Of a DNA stretch of 5,516 nt, positions 1 to 5,516 are shown in pieces. The DNA lies in NCBI GenBank assembly GCA_021807585.1, contig JAKBCQ010000241.1, positions 1 to 5,516 on the forward strand, given 5' to 3'. Position 1 is the stretch's first letter, and each line of letters begins with the position of its first letter. The notes under the pieces were generated by a model. The model ran no database searches, was not told the DNA's origin, and saw only the letters and a list, made by a program, of their open reading frames with translations. This DNA comes from Planctomycetota bacterium. GTDB taxonomy: Bacteria > Planctomycetota > Planctomycetia > Isosphaerales > Isosphaeraceae. The position numbers and the translations under genes were made by a program.

Positions 1-413
1 GTGTTAAGATATCTCGATCCGTAAACAACTTGCGCCCTCCCCGCGACGATCGGCGCGATCAGCGCGGGATATTCGCGGGGGTCGACCTCGAGGTCGGCGT
101 CCTGGATGATCGTCAACACCCCCTCGGCCGCGGGAAGCGCCGACCGGATCGCGCTCCCTTTGCCCAGGTTGCGTTCATGTCGGATCACTTTGATCGGAAT
201 TCCGCGCGTCCGCCTCCAATCGTCGATCACCCTCGGCGTTTCGTCGTCGCTGCCGTCGTCGACGAGGACGATCTGATGATCGATCGGGCTCGCCGAAACC
301 GCGTCTAAAACATGAGCGAGCGTCATAGCCTCGTTATACGCGGGGATGATTACCGTTAACAACGGCCGATCGGTTTCGCGAGATTCCGCCGACCGATTGG
401 AATGCGCGTTCAC
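1..413 (-). CDS. Family 2 glycosyltransferase, N-terminal part (runs off window edge)
   Basis: This reading frame encodes the GT-A fold start of a family 2 glycosyltransferase of the dolichyl-phosphate-mannose-synthase-like type, which moves a sugar from a nucleotide-sugar donor to a lipid carrier or glycan at the cytoplasmic face of the membrane. The visible motifs, in order, are the nucleotide-binding opening VIIPAYNE (about residues 24-31), LVDDGSDDETP (about 50-60), NLGKGSAIRSAL, the metal/donor-binding QDADLE (a DxD-type motif), and VYGSRYLN, where the sequence is cut off. The start is a GTG at 413, chosen because GAGGGA lies 7 bases upstream and the conserved fold begins about 20 residues later. 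The stop of the upstream DUF1559 gene is only 20 bases away, which suggests co-transcription. The acceptor specificity and the C-terminus (with or without membrane helices) cannot be seen. Family assignment is confident and the substrate is unknown. Confidence 0.9.
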   Translation of the reverse strand, partial: MNAHSNRSAESRETDRPLLTVIIPAYNEAMTLAHVLDAVSASPIDHQIVLVDDGSDDETPRVIDDWRRTRGIPIKVIRHERNLGKGSAIRSALPAAEGVLTIIQDADLEVDPREYPALIAPIVAGRAQVVYGSRYLN

Positions 414-420
414 GACGTTT

Positions 421-426
421 TCCCTC
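421..426 (-). promoter_or_regulatory. Ribosome binding site deciding the GTG start of the glycosyltransferase
   Basis: GAGGGA on the minus strand lies 7 bases before the GTG at 413. The frame stays open further upstream into the end of the DUF1559 gene, so this site is what fixes the start. Confidence 0.6.
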
Positions 427-433
427 GGTTCTA

Positions 434-1192
434 TCAGCGCGAACTCGTCTCGCTTCCCGTCTTCGACGCCATCCCGCGAAACTCGTCGGCGGCGATCGTC
501 GACTGGACGAACCGCACCGATCCGTCGCCGAAAAGCGCATGAAACCCGTACGCGTGCGGATAACCCCCGAGATTCGGCAGCAAACTCGCCGCGTCCGTCC
601 CGAACGAAAGATCCCCCGAACTCGCCCACCCCAAGCTCGTCTTCGATTCCGAGGTCAAAATCGTCCCCGAAACCCCCTTCAAAAACGTGGCGAACCGAGT
701 TCCCCGCGAATCCGATAACGCCGAATTCTTTCCCACCAAAGCCTGATGATATGTCGTCCCGGGCGCGGCGAGCGACCCGCTCGGACATTCATAAACCTTG
801 GGCGTGATCAACGCCGCCTTCAAGTTTGTCGGCGAGTTCACGGGCTCGTTGATCGCAAATTGTTCATACAAGTTGTTTTGTTCGAGATACGGCAGAATCG
901 CGACCCGCCACGAAGCTTTCGCGGGCCCCGGCGAGGAGAGCGACGCCGGAGGCAACGCGAGGTTCGTATCGTGAAAACGAATCAACGCAATCCCTACTTG
1001 CTTATAATTATTGGCGCACATGGTTCGAGACGCCGCCTCGCGCGACCGCTGAACCGCGGGGATCAAAAGCGCCGCCAAGATTCCGACGATCGCGATCACC
1101 ACCAAAACCTCGACGAGCGTCACCCCGCGAGTCGATCGCCCCGATTCGACGCGGTCGTCGGCTCGCCGGCCCGCGATGGATTGACGAATCAT
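434..1192 (-). CDS. DUF1559 pseudopilin-like protein, short form (252 aa)
   Basis: This is a type II secretion/type IV pilin-like precursor of the planctomycete DUF1559 family; such proteins are membrane-inserted and project into the periplasm or onto the surface, with exact roles mostly unknown. The prepilin motif is RG|VTLVEVLVVIAIVGILAA: cleavage is predicted between G23 and V24, with the conserved glutamate at E28 (+5) and a hydrophobic helix at about 24-46. REAASRTMCANNYKQVG (51-67), with C59, is the usual motif after the helix. C136 in YECPS is the usual partner cysteine. The C-terminal motif FHALFGDGSVRFV is at 217-229. It is shorter than many family members, and the central DGxSNT-type motif is degenerate (GVSGTILTSE, 173-182). 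The ATG at 1192 is preceded by AAGGTG at a 10-base spacing. It lies 54 bases after the longer DUF1559 gene and 20 bases before the glycosyltransferase. Confidence 0.92.
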   Translation of the reverse strand: MIRQSIAGRRADDRVESGRSTRGVTLVEVLVVIAIVGILAALLIPAVQRSREAASRTMCANNYKQVGIALIRFHDTNLALPPASLSSPGPAKASWRVAILPYLEQNNLYEQFAINEPVNSPTNLKAALITPKVYECPSGSLAAPGTTYHQALVGKNSALSDSRGTRFATFLKGVSGTILTSESKTSLGWASSGDLSFGTDAASLLPNLGGYPHAYGFHALFGDGSVRFVQSTIAADEFRGMASKTGSETSSR

Positions 1193-1202
1193 GGAGATGA
1201 AT

Positions 1203-1208
1203 CACCTT
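1203..1208 (-). promoter_or_regulatory. Ribosome binding site of the short DUF1559 gene
   Basis: AAGGTG on the minus strand is 10 bases before the ATG at 1192. The 54-base gap 1193-1246 holds this site and no convincing terminator hairpin, which fits read-through from the preceding gene. Confidence 0.5.
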
Positions 1209-1246
1209 AAAGATTGATGTACGATACATAAACTGTTGTGGATCAA

Positions 1247-2347
1247 TTAGAACGAATCCCCCGAGACGACCTCGCGACCGTCGCGCGTGCTTAAACTCAT
1301 CCAGATGTGAGGATCAATCGTTTGTTTGATCGTTCTCACGCTTCCGTCGGCCATAGCCGCGTTGACCGCGGCGGGGTGGTACGACGACGCGGGTTTGAGC
1401 ATGAACCACCAGTTTCGGTCGCGAGCCGGCCCGTTGAAGAGCGTTCCGTCGACGCAGCACGTTCGGTTGGGGAGCCTCGCGGTGTTGAACCAGTTCCGCC
1501 ACAACGTCCCTTCCATCCACGGATAACCCTTGAACCGCCAGTAGCCGAACGGGAGCGGCCCCGTCCGCCAATCGACCCCCTCGCACATCGAAACCGCGTT
1601 CGCGAGCGAGGTCGTCGGGCCGATCGGGCCGACCTGATAACACTCGGAATAGCGTGTTCTGCTCAGCTCGGACTGCGGTCCTAGCGGGCCCGCGGCGACC
1701 TCCGACACAAGCAAAGTCATGCTCAATCCGTCGACGACCGAAGCGAACCGGATCAGTCCGATCGGCGGGTCGGGGGGAGCGGGATGTTTGGGATCGTCGC
1801 TGAGCGTGCGGCCGAAAAGACCGTCCCACCGTTTGGCGTAAGGCCACCACGTTCCCGCGTTCCACGCGTAATTCGTCGGCCAAAATTCGAGATGTTCGTC
1901 GGTCCATTCGGGAAGCGCGCGATCGGCGTAGATCTCGGACGGACAAAGGAACGTATCGACCCTGGTTTCTCCCGCGGTTTGCGAAACCGCGTACATCCAA
2001 GCGGGAGCGCGCCCCGCGGGGCCGTAGCCGGGAATGTTGAGGACGATAAAGTTGATCGAATTGTAGATATTCCGTTGATCAAGATACGGTAGAATCGCGA
2101 CGTGAGGCGAAAGGTAGCCCGGCATTTCGCCGAGCGGCAGGCAGTTCCAATCGCCGTGGTAGCTTTGAACGGCGAGCGCGATCTGTTTAAGGTTGTTGAC
2201 GCATTGGGCGCGCCGCGCCGATTCCCTGGCGTTTTGCGCCGCGGGAAGGAGCAGGCCGATCAAGAGCGCGATGATCGCGACGACGACGAGCAGCTCGATG
2301 AGCGTGAAAGCCGGGCGTAAGCCTTGGCGATGGCGAGCGTGGATCAT
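1247..2347 (-). CDS. DUF1559 pseudopilin-like protein, long form (366 aa)
   Basis: This is a typical planctomycete DUF1559 protein with a prepilin-type N-terminus. From the chosen start, the leader of 13 residues ends in RPA and the helix [18 protein letters not shown] follows, with glutamate E18 at position +5. The residue before cleavage is Ala13 rather than the usual Gly. [20 protein letters not shown] (41-60) with C49, FLCPSE with C135, [13 protein letters not shown] (204-216) and [17 protein letters not shown] (322-338) are the family landmarks in the expected order. The middle is rich in Trp. The frame extends 18 codons upstream to an ATG at 2401, but that start has no ribosome binding site. 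The ATG at 2347 has GAGG 5 bases upstream and gives the short basic leader usual for the family. It starts 54 bases after the LolA-like paralog A and is followed by a second, shorter DUF1559 gene. The specific function is unknown. Confidence 0.93.
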   Translation of the reverse strand: MIHARHRQGLRPAFTLIELLVVVAIIALLIGLLLPAAQNARESARRAQCVNNLKQIALAVQSYHGDWNCLPLGEMPGYLSPHVAILPYLDQRNIYNSINFIVLNIPGYGPAGRAPAWMYAVSQTAGETRVDTFLCPSEIYADRALPEWTDEHLEFWPTNYAWNAGTWWPYAKRWDGLFGRTLSDDPKHPAPPDPPIGLIRFASVVDGLSMTLLVSEVAAGPLGPQSELSRTRYSECYQVGPIGPTTSLANAVSMCEGVDWRTGPLPFGYWRFKGYPWMEGTLWRNWFNTARLPNRTCCVDGTLFNGPARDRNWWFMLKPASSYHPAAVNAAMADGSVRTIKQTIDPHIWMSLSTRDGREVVSGDSF

Positions 2348-2352
2348 AAGAA

Positions 2353-2356
2353 CCTC
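2353..2356 (-). promoter_or_regulatory. Ribosome binding site deciding the start of the long DUF1559 gene
   Basis: GAGG on the minus strand is 5 bases before the ATG at 2347. The alternative ATG at 2401 has nothing purine-rich in front of it and nearly abuts the stop of the previous gene. Confidence 0.5.
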
Positions 2357-2401
2357 GATCGAGAAACGATCAGGTGGAATCCGCGAACGACGAAACATCA
2401 A

Positions 2402-3496
2402 TTATGACGCGAGTCGTGCGCCGCGTCGATAGCGCACGATTGAAACGACGACGATCAAGACGACGATCGCGGCGGCGATCCAATAGCCGATCGTCCACAA
2501 AGAGACCGATCGACGCTTCGGGATCGGTTTGGTTTTATTCAAGCCGTTTCTGTATTTCTCAATAATGTTTTGATTCTTTAATTTATAAACGACCGATCCG
2601 ATCGGAATTTTCCGATCTTCAAAAATGTGATCGGGAAACCGCGGATTGAGTTCGACGTTGGTAAGTTCTATGCGCTGTTCGCCGACGACGGGACATTGAT
2701 GCGATTTGCGATAGGCGAACTCGTCGTGCGTCAAAACGACCATTTTGACGGGAAACCAAACGCCTTGATCAATTTGATCGAATTTTTCGACGCGTCCTTC
2801 GCAAGTCAATTCGCCTCCCACCCTCGACGCGCGCGCCTCGAATCGAACCGGAAGATAATTCTTGGCGATCGCCAGCCACAACGTCGCTCGATCCCACTCG
2901 ACACGATCGTTCGGATAACGATCGGTGATCTCGACCAGAACCTTCACGCACGTTTCGTCGTCGATCTTTTCGATTCCCAGAACTTTGGATTCGACATCGA
3001 GATTCATCAGTCGTTTATATTTTTTCAGTTCGGCGCCTCCCTGGATATATTCCGATAGGGGAAAATCCAAAAAGAGTTTGTCTTTCCCCAAGAGCGAATG
3101 GACGTGCCAATAATCCCTTGGCCCGGGAGGGTCGTCGACAAGATTGACGTGAGTCTCATTGGCGATTTTGAACACGTGCGACCCGTCCGAGATCGTTTCA
3201 AACGATCGATTCGATGAATCCCCCTTCACGCCGATCGAATTATTATGTTCAATCCAACGCACCGATCGATCTTTCTGGTAATAGTTCATTTTTTTAGTAT
3301 AAGACTTTAAAACAATCGGGATTTTCATCGCGGCCGAACGCTCGTCTAATATATAAACATCAATATAATCATATTTAATATTTTTATATAATACTTCGTT
3401 CGATCGTACGCATTCGACGACTTCGCGCAGGCTCGGAGTCGGAACGACGTCGCCGACGATCAAGAGCTTTGACGCCAAGGCGAGAAGAAAAATCAT
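2402..3496 (-). CDS. Membrane-anchored LolA/RseB-like protein, paralog A (364 aa)
   Basis: I do not recognise a named family for this protein. The N-terminus MIFLLALASKLLIVG is hydrophobic (signal or anchor, though without a basic start). About 300 polar residues follow and appear beta-rich. Residues 333-354 form a clear transmembrane helix, followed by the basic tail RYRRGARLAS. By the positive-inside rule the body is outside the cytoplasm and the tail inside. Blocks shared with paralog B (4121-5290) are LGKxK (136-140), PLSxxIxGG (146-154), KKY (158-160), DETCVKV (180-186), WLAxxKNYLPV (207-217), the C232 region, GVWFPVKM (245-252), LNP (283-285) and KNxxIIExY (307-315). The repeated strands and a P-x-G-x-x-V close to the end resemble LolA/RseB-type lipoprotein-binding folds, which is inference only. 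The start at 3496 is chosen for AAAGGA 9 bases upstream and the hydrophobic N-terminus; the frame is open for 111 more codons, but those overlap CRP1. Confidence 0.85.
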   Translation of the reverse strand: MIFLLALASKLLIVGDVVPTPSLREVVECVRSNEVLYKNIKYDYIDVYILDERSAAMKIPIVLKSYTKKMNYYQKDRSVRWIEHNNSIGVKGDSSNRSFETISDGSHVFKIANETHVNLVDDPPGPRDYWHVHSLLGKDKLFLDFPLSEYIQGGAELKKYKRLMNLDVESKVLGIEKIDDETCVKVLVEITDRYPNDRVEWDRATLWLAIAKNYLPVRFEARASRVGGELTCEGRVEKFDQIDQGVWFPVKMVVLTHDEFAYRKSHQCPVVGEQRIELTNVELNPRFPDHIFEDRKIPIGSVVYKLKNQNIIEKYRNGLNKTKPIPKRRSVSLWTIGYWIAAAIVVLIVVVSIVRYRRGARLAS

Positions 3497-3505
3497 GTTC
3501 GTCCA

Positions 3506-3511
3506 TCCTTT
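3506..3511 (-). promoter_or_regulatory. Ribosome binding site deciding the start of paralog A
   Basis: AAAGGA on the minus strand is 9 bases before the ATG at 3496. In-frame ATG codons further upstream (such as 3556) lie inside the CRP1 gene and have only weak purine stretches. Confidence 0.6.
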
Positions 3512-3543
3512 ATCATAAGTTCGATCGATCTGTTTGTCGATTT

Positions 3544-3951
3544 TTACTCCGAGCATGATCCGTACGACGAGTTCGGACCCGCCGTGACCCCTCCCGACGA
3601 CCCGCAATGGCACGCCTCGAAAGTACAATCTCCAAATGGATAGGAATGATTGCAATCCCAGGCGGTTCCTCCTCCGCACGGCGATTGAGGATAGCCGTCT
3701 TGTATACAGTCCGAACCCGCTTGCTCTTGAACACATGCCGCGAAGCTGAAATTTCCAGACACTTGCATTGCGGTACAATACCCTTCTGATACGAAAACAA
3801 GGCAGTCGTCGCACGACGCGTTGACGCATACAGCGTACGACATCGTTCCGGTAATCTGACCGAATACCATGGAGTTGAGGAACGACGACGAGAAAACCGA
3901 AAGAATGACGATCGCCAAGATCGAGATCGTCTTGAGATTACGCTTCAACAT
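3544..3951 (-). CDS. Exported cysteine-rich small protein CRP1 (135 aa, 12 Cys)
   Basis: This is an unrecognised small exported protein. MLKRNLK is a basic start, followed by a hydrophobic core at about 8-30 (ISILAIVILSVFSSSFLNSM) and a probable signal peptidase site near FGQ (30-32). The mature part of about 100 residues has twelve cysteines, at 42, 47, 50, 59, 73, 82, 92, 100, 109, 114, 116 and 133. That even number is compatible with six disulfides and an extracytoplasmic location. It is rich in Gly, Ser and Asp and low in Lys. The last seven cysteines (82-133) match, with a single one-residue difference in spacing, the visible end of the protein encoded at 5341-5516. The ATG has an excellent AAGGAG 7 bases upstream. 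The next gene, LolA-like paralog A, begins 47 bases after its stop, so the two are probably translated from one message. I cannot tell a structural surface protein from a signal, ligand or toxin-like role. Confidence 0.88.
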   Translation of the reverse strand: MLKRNLKTISILAIVILSVFSSSFLNSMVFGQITGTMSYAVCVNASCDDCLVFVSEGYCTAMQVSGNFSFAACVQEQAGSDCIQDGYPQSPCGGGTAWDCNHSYPFGDCTFEACHCGSSGGVTAGPNSSYGSCSE

Positions 3952-3958
3952 CGGAATG

Positions 3959-3964
3959 CTCCTT
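3959..3964 (-). promoter_or_regulatory. Strong ribosome binding site of CRP1
   Basis: AAGGAG on the minus strand is 7 bases before the CRP1 ATG. It is the best Shine-Dalgarno match in the window and part of a start region that occurs a second time at 4088-4110. Confidence 0.7.
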
Positions 3965-3986
3965 GTGGTTGAAAAACCGAATCAGT

Positions 3987-4008
3987 TCGACCGAAAGGTA
4001 AAGGTCGA
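3987..4008 (-). other. Small inverted repeat upstream of CRP1
   Basis: On the minus strand, TCGACC and GGTCGA form a perfect 6-base-pair stem with a 10-base loop; a short T-run occurs some 12 bases after the stem. It lies between the possible small ORF and the CRP1 ribosome binding site. It could be a weak terminator or an mRNA-processing or stability hairpin, but a stem this short also arises by chance. Confidence 0.2.
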
Positions 4009-4027
4009 GCCGGGGATTGCCGCGAGA

Positions 4028-4090
4028 TTATTGGATGCGATCGGTTGATCGAATGAAATCGCGTTGGATCTCGATCATTTCACTGAGCAT
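4028..4090 (-). CDS. Possible 20-codon small ORF with strong ribosome binding site
   Basis: In the 169-base gap between paralog B and CRP1, an ATG at 4090 is preceded by AGGAG at an 8-base spacing. It opens a 20-residue frame, MLSEMIEIQRDFIRSTDRIQ, closed by TAA. The peptide is polar and amphipathic, with no signal sequence and no cysteine. The bases around its start nearly repeat the CRP1 start region. It starts 30 bases after the paralog B stop. It could be a real small protein, a leader peptide that tunes CRP1 translation, or a start-site fragment left by the duplication that produced the two modules. The short length means coding cannot be shown from sequence alone. Confidence 0.3.
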   Translation of the reverse strand: MLSEMIEIQRDFIRSTDRIQ

Positions 4091-4098
4091 ACGGAATA

Positions 4099-4103
4099 CT
4101 CCT
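4099..4103 (-). promoter_or_regulatory. Ribosome binding site of the possible small ORF
   Basis: AGGAG on the minus strand lies 8 bases before the ATG at 4090, in a context almost the same as the CRP1 start (GGAG, one pyrimidine, ATTCCG, then ATG). Confidence 0.4.
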
Positions 4104-4120
4104 GTGAGTTGGATGATGGA

Positions 4121-5290
4121 TCATGAAGCAAGTCGTTTGAATCGAACCGAGCGAACGATCGCGACGATGATGATTAAGAAAACTCCGAATCCAAACAGAA
4201 TCATAAAGATCGATGTCTTACTCTTTCTTGCACGATCGACTTTCACCGGTTTCGTTTTGGTAATCCCTTTGATATATGTCTCGATGATATGACCGTTCTT
4301 CACTTTATGCACCTTCGCTCCATCCGGGATGCGGTTTTCATGAAAAGTATCGGGCGAAATCTTGGGATTGAGAGAGGCGTCGGTGATCTCAGCGATATAA
4401 GTATCATTCAATTGATATGTCTTATTTTGATAGAAAGCGGTTTCGTCATATCCTTTCGACGTCATTTTGACCGGAATCCATATTCCGTGATCGAGTTCGA
4501 CGAATCGCTCGACCTCAGCCTCGCAGACGATTAAGTTTCCCATGTTGTTGTCATAAGCGACGATCTTGACCGGTAGGTAATTTTTCTCGGTCGCAAGCCA
4601 GATATTGCGATATTCGATGTCGACCTTGCCGCTCTTATACTTATTTTTGATATCGACGATGACTTTCAGACACGGTTCATCGCCGATTCTCTCGAATCCG
4701 ACGACTTTCGCCGAAAAATCAAAATGTTTGGTTTCTGGATATTTTTTCATCGAATCGCCTCCCGTGATGACATCGGAAAGCGGATGGTTCATCAGAAATT
4801 TCTCCTTACCCAAAATCGCATGCGGATAATAATAATCGGTCTCCACGGGGGCGTTGAGAACGATGTTGATGGATTTATTACCGAACTTTCTAAAAATCGT
4901 TTCACCATCGTAAGCCGAGAGCTCTTCGTAATGCGAAGGTATATCGGTTACCGATACCGATTCCCTTCGTTTCACGGTTCTGAATAACGCATTCACTCGT
5001 ACGAAATCAATATCTTGCACGAAACGATCCAATACTTGGGGGAATTGACGAAAGGTCGAGTTCTTTTCCAACCGCATTGAGCAGCGATAATGAAAATGAA
5101 TGTTCGTATAGAAACTTTCGTTGTTCCTAATGTTCGTGACGACCTCGTCGACAGTCGGAAGACTCTTCGATCCGGTTGAGTCGGAGATGATCGGCGAAAG
5201 GGGTCCATTCGAATTATCGGAATGGAAAATCCCGAAAAACGCCGCCAAGATCGTCACGATGGATAGAAAGATCAGATCGCCGATCGACAT
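4121..5290 (-). CDS. Membrane-anchored LolA/RseB-like protein, paralog B (389 aa)
   Basis: This is a paralog of the protein at 2402-3496, with the same layout. There is an N-terminal hydrophobic segment (about 5-22, DLIFLSIVTILAAFFGIF), then a Ser/Asn/Pro-rich linker at 24-44 that paralog A lacks. A polar, beta-rich body follows from about 45 (LPTVDEVVTNIRNNESFYTN) to 350, then a transmembrane helix at about 360-380 and the basic tail RSVRFKRLAS. Conserved blocks include LGKEKF (160-165), PLSDVITGG (170-178), KKY (182-184), DEPCLKV (204-210), WLATEKNYLPVK (231-242), VCEAEVERF (255-263), GIWIPVKM (269-276) and KNGHIIETY (331-339). C207 and C256 correspond to C183 and C232 of paralog A and may form a disulfide. 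A LolA/RseB-like lipid- or lipoprotein-binding fold is inference from the pattern, not a family hit. The ATG at 5290 has AAGGGG 8 bases upstream. The gene follows CRP2 by 50 bases. Confidence 0.88.
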   Translation of the reverse strand: MSIGDLIFLSIVTILAAFFGIFHSDNSNGPLSPIISDSTGSKSLPTVDEVVTNIRNNESFYTNIHFHYRCSMRLEKNSTFRQFPQVLDRFVQDIDFVRVNALFRTVKRRESVSVTDIPSHYEELSAYDGETIFRKFGNKSINIVLNAPVETDYYYPHAILGKEKFLMNHPLSDVITGGDSMKKYPETKHFDFSAKVVGFERIGDEPCLKVIVDIKNKYKSGKVDIEYRNIWLATEKNYLPVKIVAYDNNMGNLIVCEAEVERFVELDHGIWIPVKMTSKGYDETAFYQNKTYQLNDTYIAEITDASLNPKISPDTFHENRIPDGAKVHKVKNGHIIETYIKGITKTKPVKVDRARKSKTSIFMILFGFGVFLIIIVAIVRSVRFKRLAS

Positions 5291-5298
5291 AATAAGAA

Positions 5299-5304
5299 CC
5301 CCTT
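5299..5304 (-). promoter_or_regulatory. Ribosome binding site of paralog B
   Basis: AAGGGG on the minus strand is 8 bases before the ATG at 5290. The 50-base gap to the CRP2 stop shows no clear terminator, so the pair is probably co-transcribed. Confidence 0.55.
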
Positions 5305-5340
5305 AATGAAGAGATCGTTTATAAGACAAGCTTGTTCAAC

Positions 5341-5516
5341 TCAAGTCGCGCAATCGGCGGCTTTTGTAGCGTCCATCATAGTCACCCCATTTTTGGATGT
5401 ACAGTTGCAGTTGTCAAAGACGCATCCTCCTTGATAGATTCCATTACAATTCCATATAGTGCCGGAGTCGCATGTTATATCCATCAATCCATTCTGATCA
5501 CAGTCATTAGAATTCT
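5341..5516 (-). CDS. Cysteine-rich protein CRP2, C-terminal 57 residues (runs off window edge)
   Basis: Reading the minus strand back from the TGA at 5341-5343 gives an open frame to the window edge that ends in DATKAADCAT. Seven cysteines are visible, with intervals of 9, 7, 7, 4, 1 and 16 residues. The last seven cysteines of CRP1 have intervals of 9, 7, 8, 4, 1 and 16, so the two are homologous. Matching residues around the cysteines include DC, Q-x-G, GT-x-W, CN, the C-x-C pair and GVT, and both proteins stop two residues after the last cysteine. The start, and so any signal peptide, lies outside the window; export is inferred from CRP1. The gene is followed after 50 bases by paralog B, just as CRP1 is followed after 47 bases by paralog A. 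Function unknown. Confidence 0.8.
   Translation of the reverse strand, partial: NSNDCDQNGLMDITCDSGTIWNCNGIYQGGCVFDNCNCTSKNGVTMMDATKAADCAT

Larger units (their letters stand above)
3949..4110 (-). repeat. Two near-identical translation-start regions flanking the gap
   Basis: The minus-strand segments 4110-4088 and 3971-3949 share CAAC, CACA, GGAG, a pyrimidine, ATTCCG and ATG in the same order, differing by two or three single-base insertions and one substitution. They lie about 140 bases apart as direct repeats. The feature spans both copies; the sequence between them is not repeated. Confidence 0.5.

Noticed and set aside
30..308. Plus-strand 92-residue open frame
   Set aside because: It is antisense to the glycosyltransferase frame, which carries clear GT2 motifs; the plus-strand translation is a charged shadow without recognisable features.
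346..1210. Plus-strand open frames of about 150 residues
   Set aside because: They are antisense to the DUF1559 gene, Arg/Ser/Pro-rich, typical shadows in G+C-rich coding DNA.
1314..2000. 228-residue minus-strand frame inside the long DUF1559 gene
   Set aside because: It is a shifted-frame, Arg-rich shadow; the DUF1559 frame has all the family motifs.
2435..2482. Repetitive GAC/GAT-rich stretch that looks like a short tandem repeat
   Set aside because: On the minus strand it is runs of ATC and GTC codons for the Ile/Val-rich transmembrane helix of paralog A, so coding explains it.
3497..3829. 111-codon in-frame extension of paralog A upstream of 3496
   Set aside because: It overlaps the CRP1 gene, encodes an Arg-rich sequence with no paralog B counterpart, and has no good ribosome binding site, whereas 3496 has one and begins a hydrophobic segment.
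5291..5340. Search for a terminator or promoter between CRP2 and paralog B
   Set aside because: No stem with a following T-run and no convincing -35/-10 pair was seen; the gap appears to hold only the ribosome binding site.

Overview
The window looks like chromosomal DNA of a planctomycete. Two neighbouring genes encode DUF1559 proteins, a pseudopilin-like family with an N-terminal prepilin methylation motif and a C-terminal DGSVR motif that is massively expanded in Planctomycetota. I cannot place it to genus. Every gene I can support is on the minus strand, so transcription runs from high to low coordinates. Gaps are short (20-54 bases, apart from one of 169), so most or all of the window could be one transcription unit.

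In transcription order: (1) 5516-5341, the C-terminal end of a cysteine-rich, probably secreted protein (CRP2, cut by the window edge). (2) 5290-4121, a protein with an N-terminal membrane/signal segment, a beta-rich LolA/RseB-like body and a C-terminal transmembrane anchor (paralog B). (3) 4120-3952, the only sizeable gap, which holds a possible 20-codon small ORF and a second copy of a translation-start region. (4) 3951-3544, a complete 135-residue exported protein with twelve cysteines (CRP1). (5) 3496-2402, a second membrane-anchored LolA-like protein (paralog A). (6) 2347-1247 and 1192-434, two divergent DUF1559 pseudopilin-like proteins. (7) 413-1, the N-terminal 137 residues of a family 2 glycosyltransferase, cut by the window edge.

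The most interesting feature is that items 1-2 and 4-5 form a tandemly duplicated two-gene module. Each copy has a small exported Cys-rich protein followed, after almost the same gap (50 and 47 bases), by a membrane-anchored LolA-like protein. The two Cys-rich proteins share a near-identical cysteine spacing, and the two LolA-like proteins share long conserved blocks, two cysteines and the same last four residues, RLAS. I do not recognise this pairing as a described system. A plausible but unproven reading is that the membrane protein handles, displays or senses the secreted Cys-rich partner in the cell envelope, and that the downstream pseudopilins belong to the same surface programme.

The module part (about 2500-5516) is visibly poorer in G+C than the DUF1559/glycosyltransferase part (1-2500), and GATC is strongly over-represented through the whole window.
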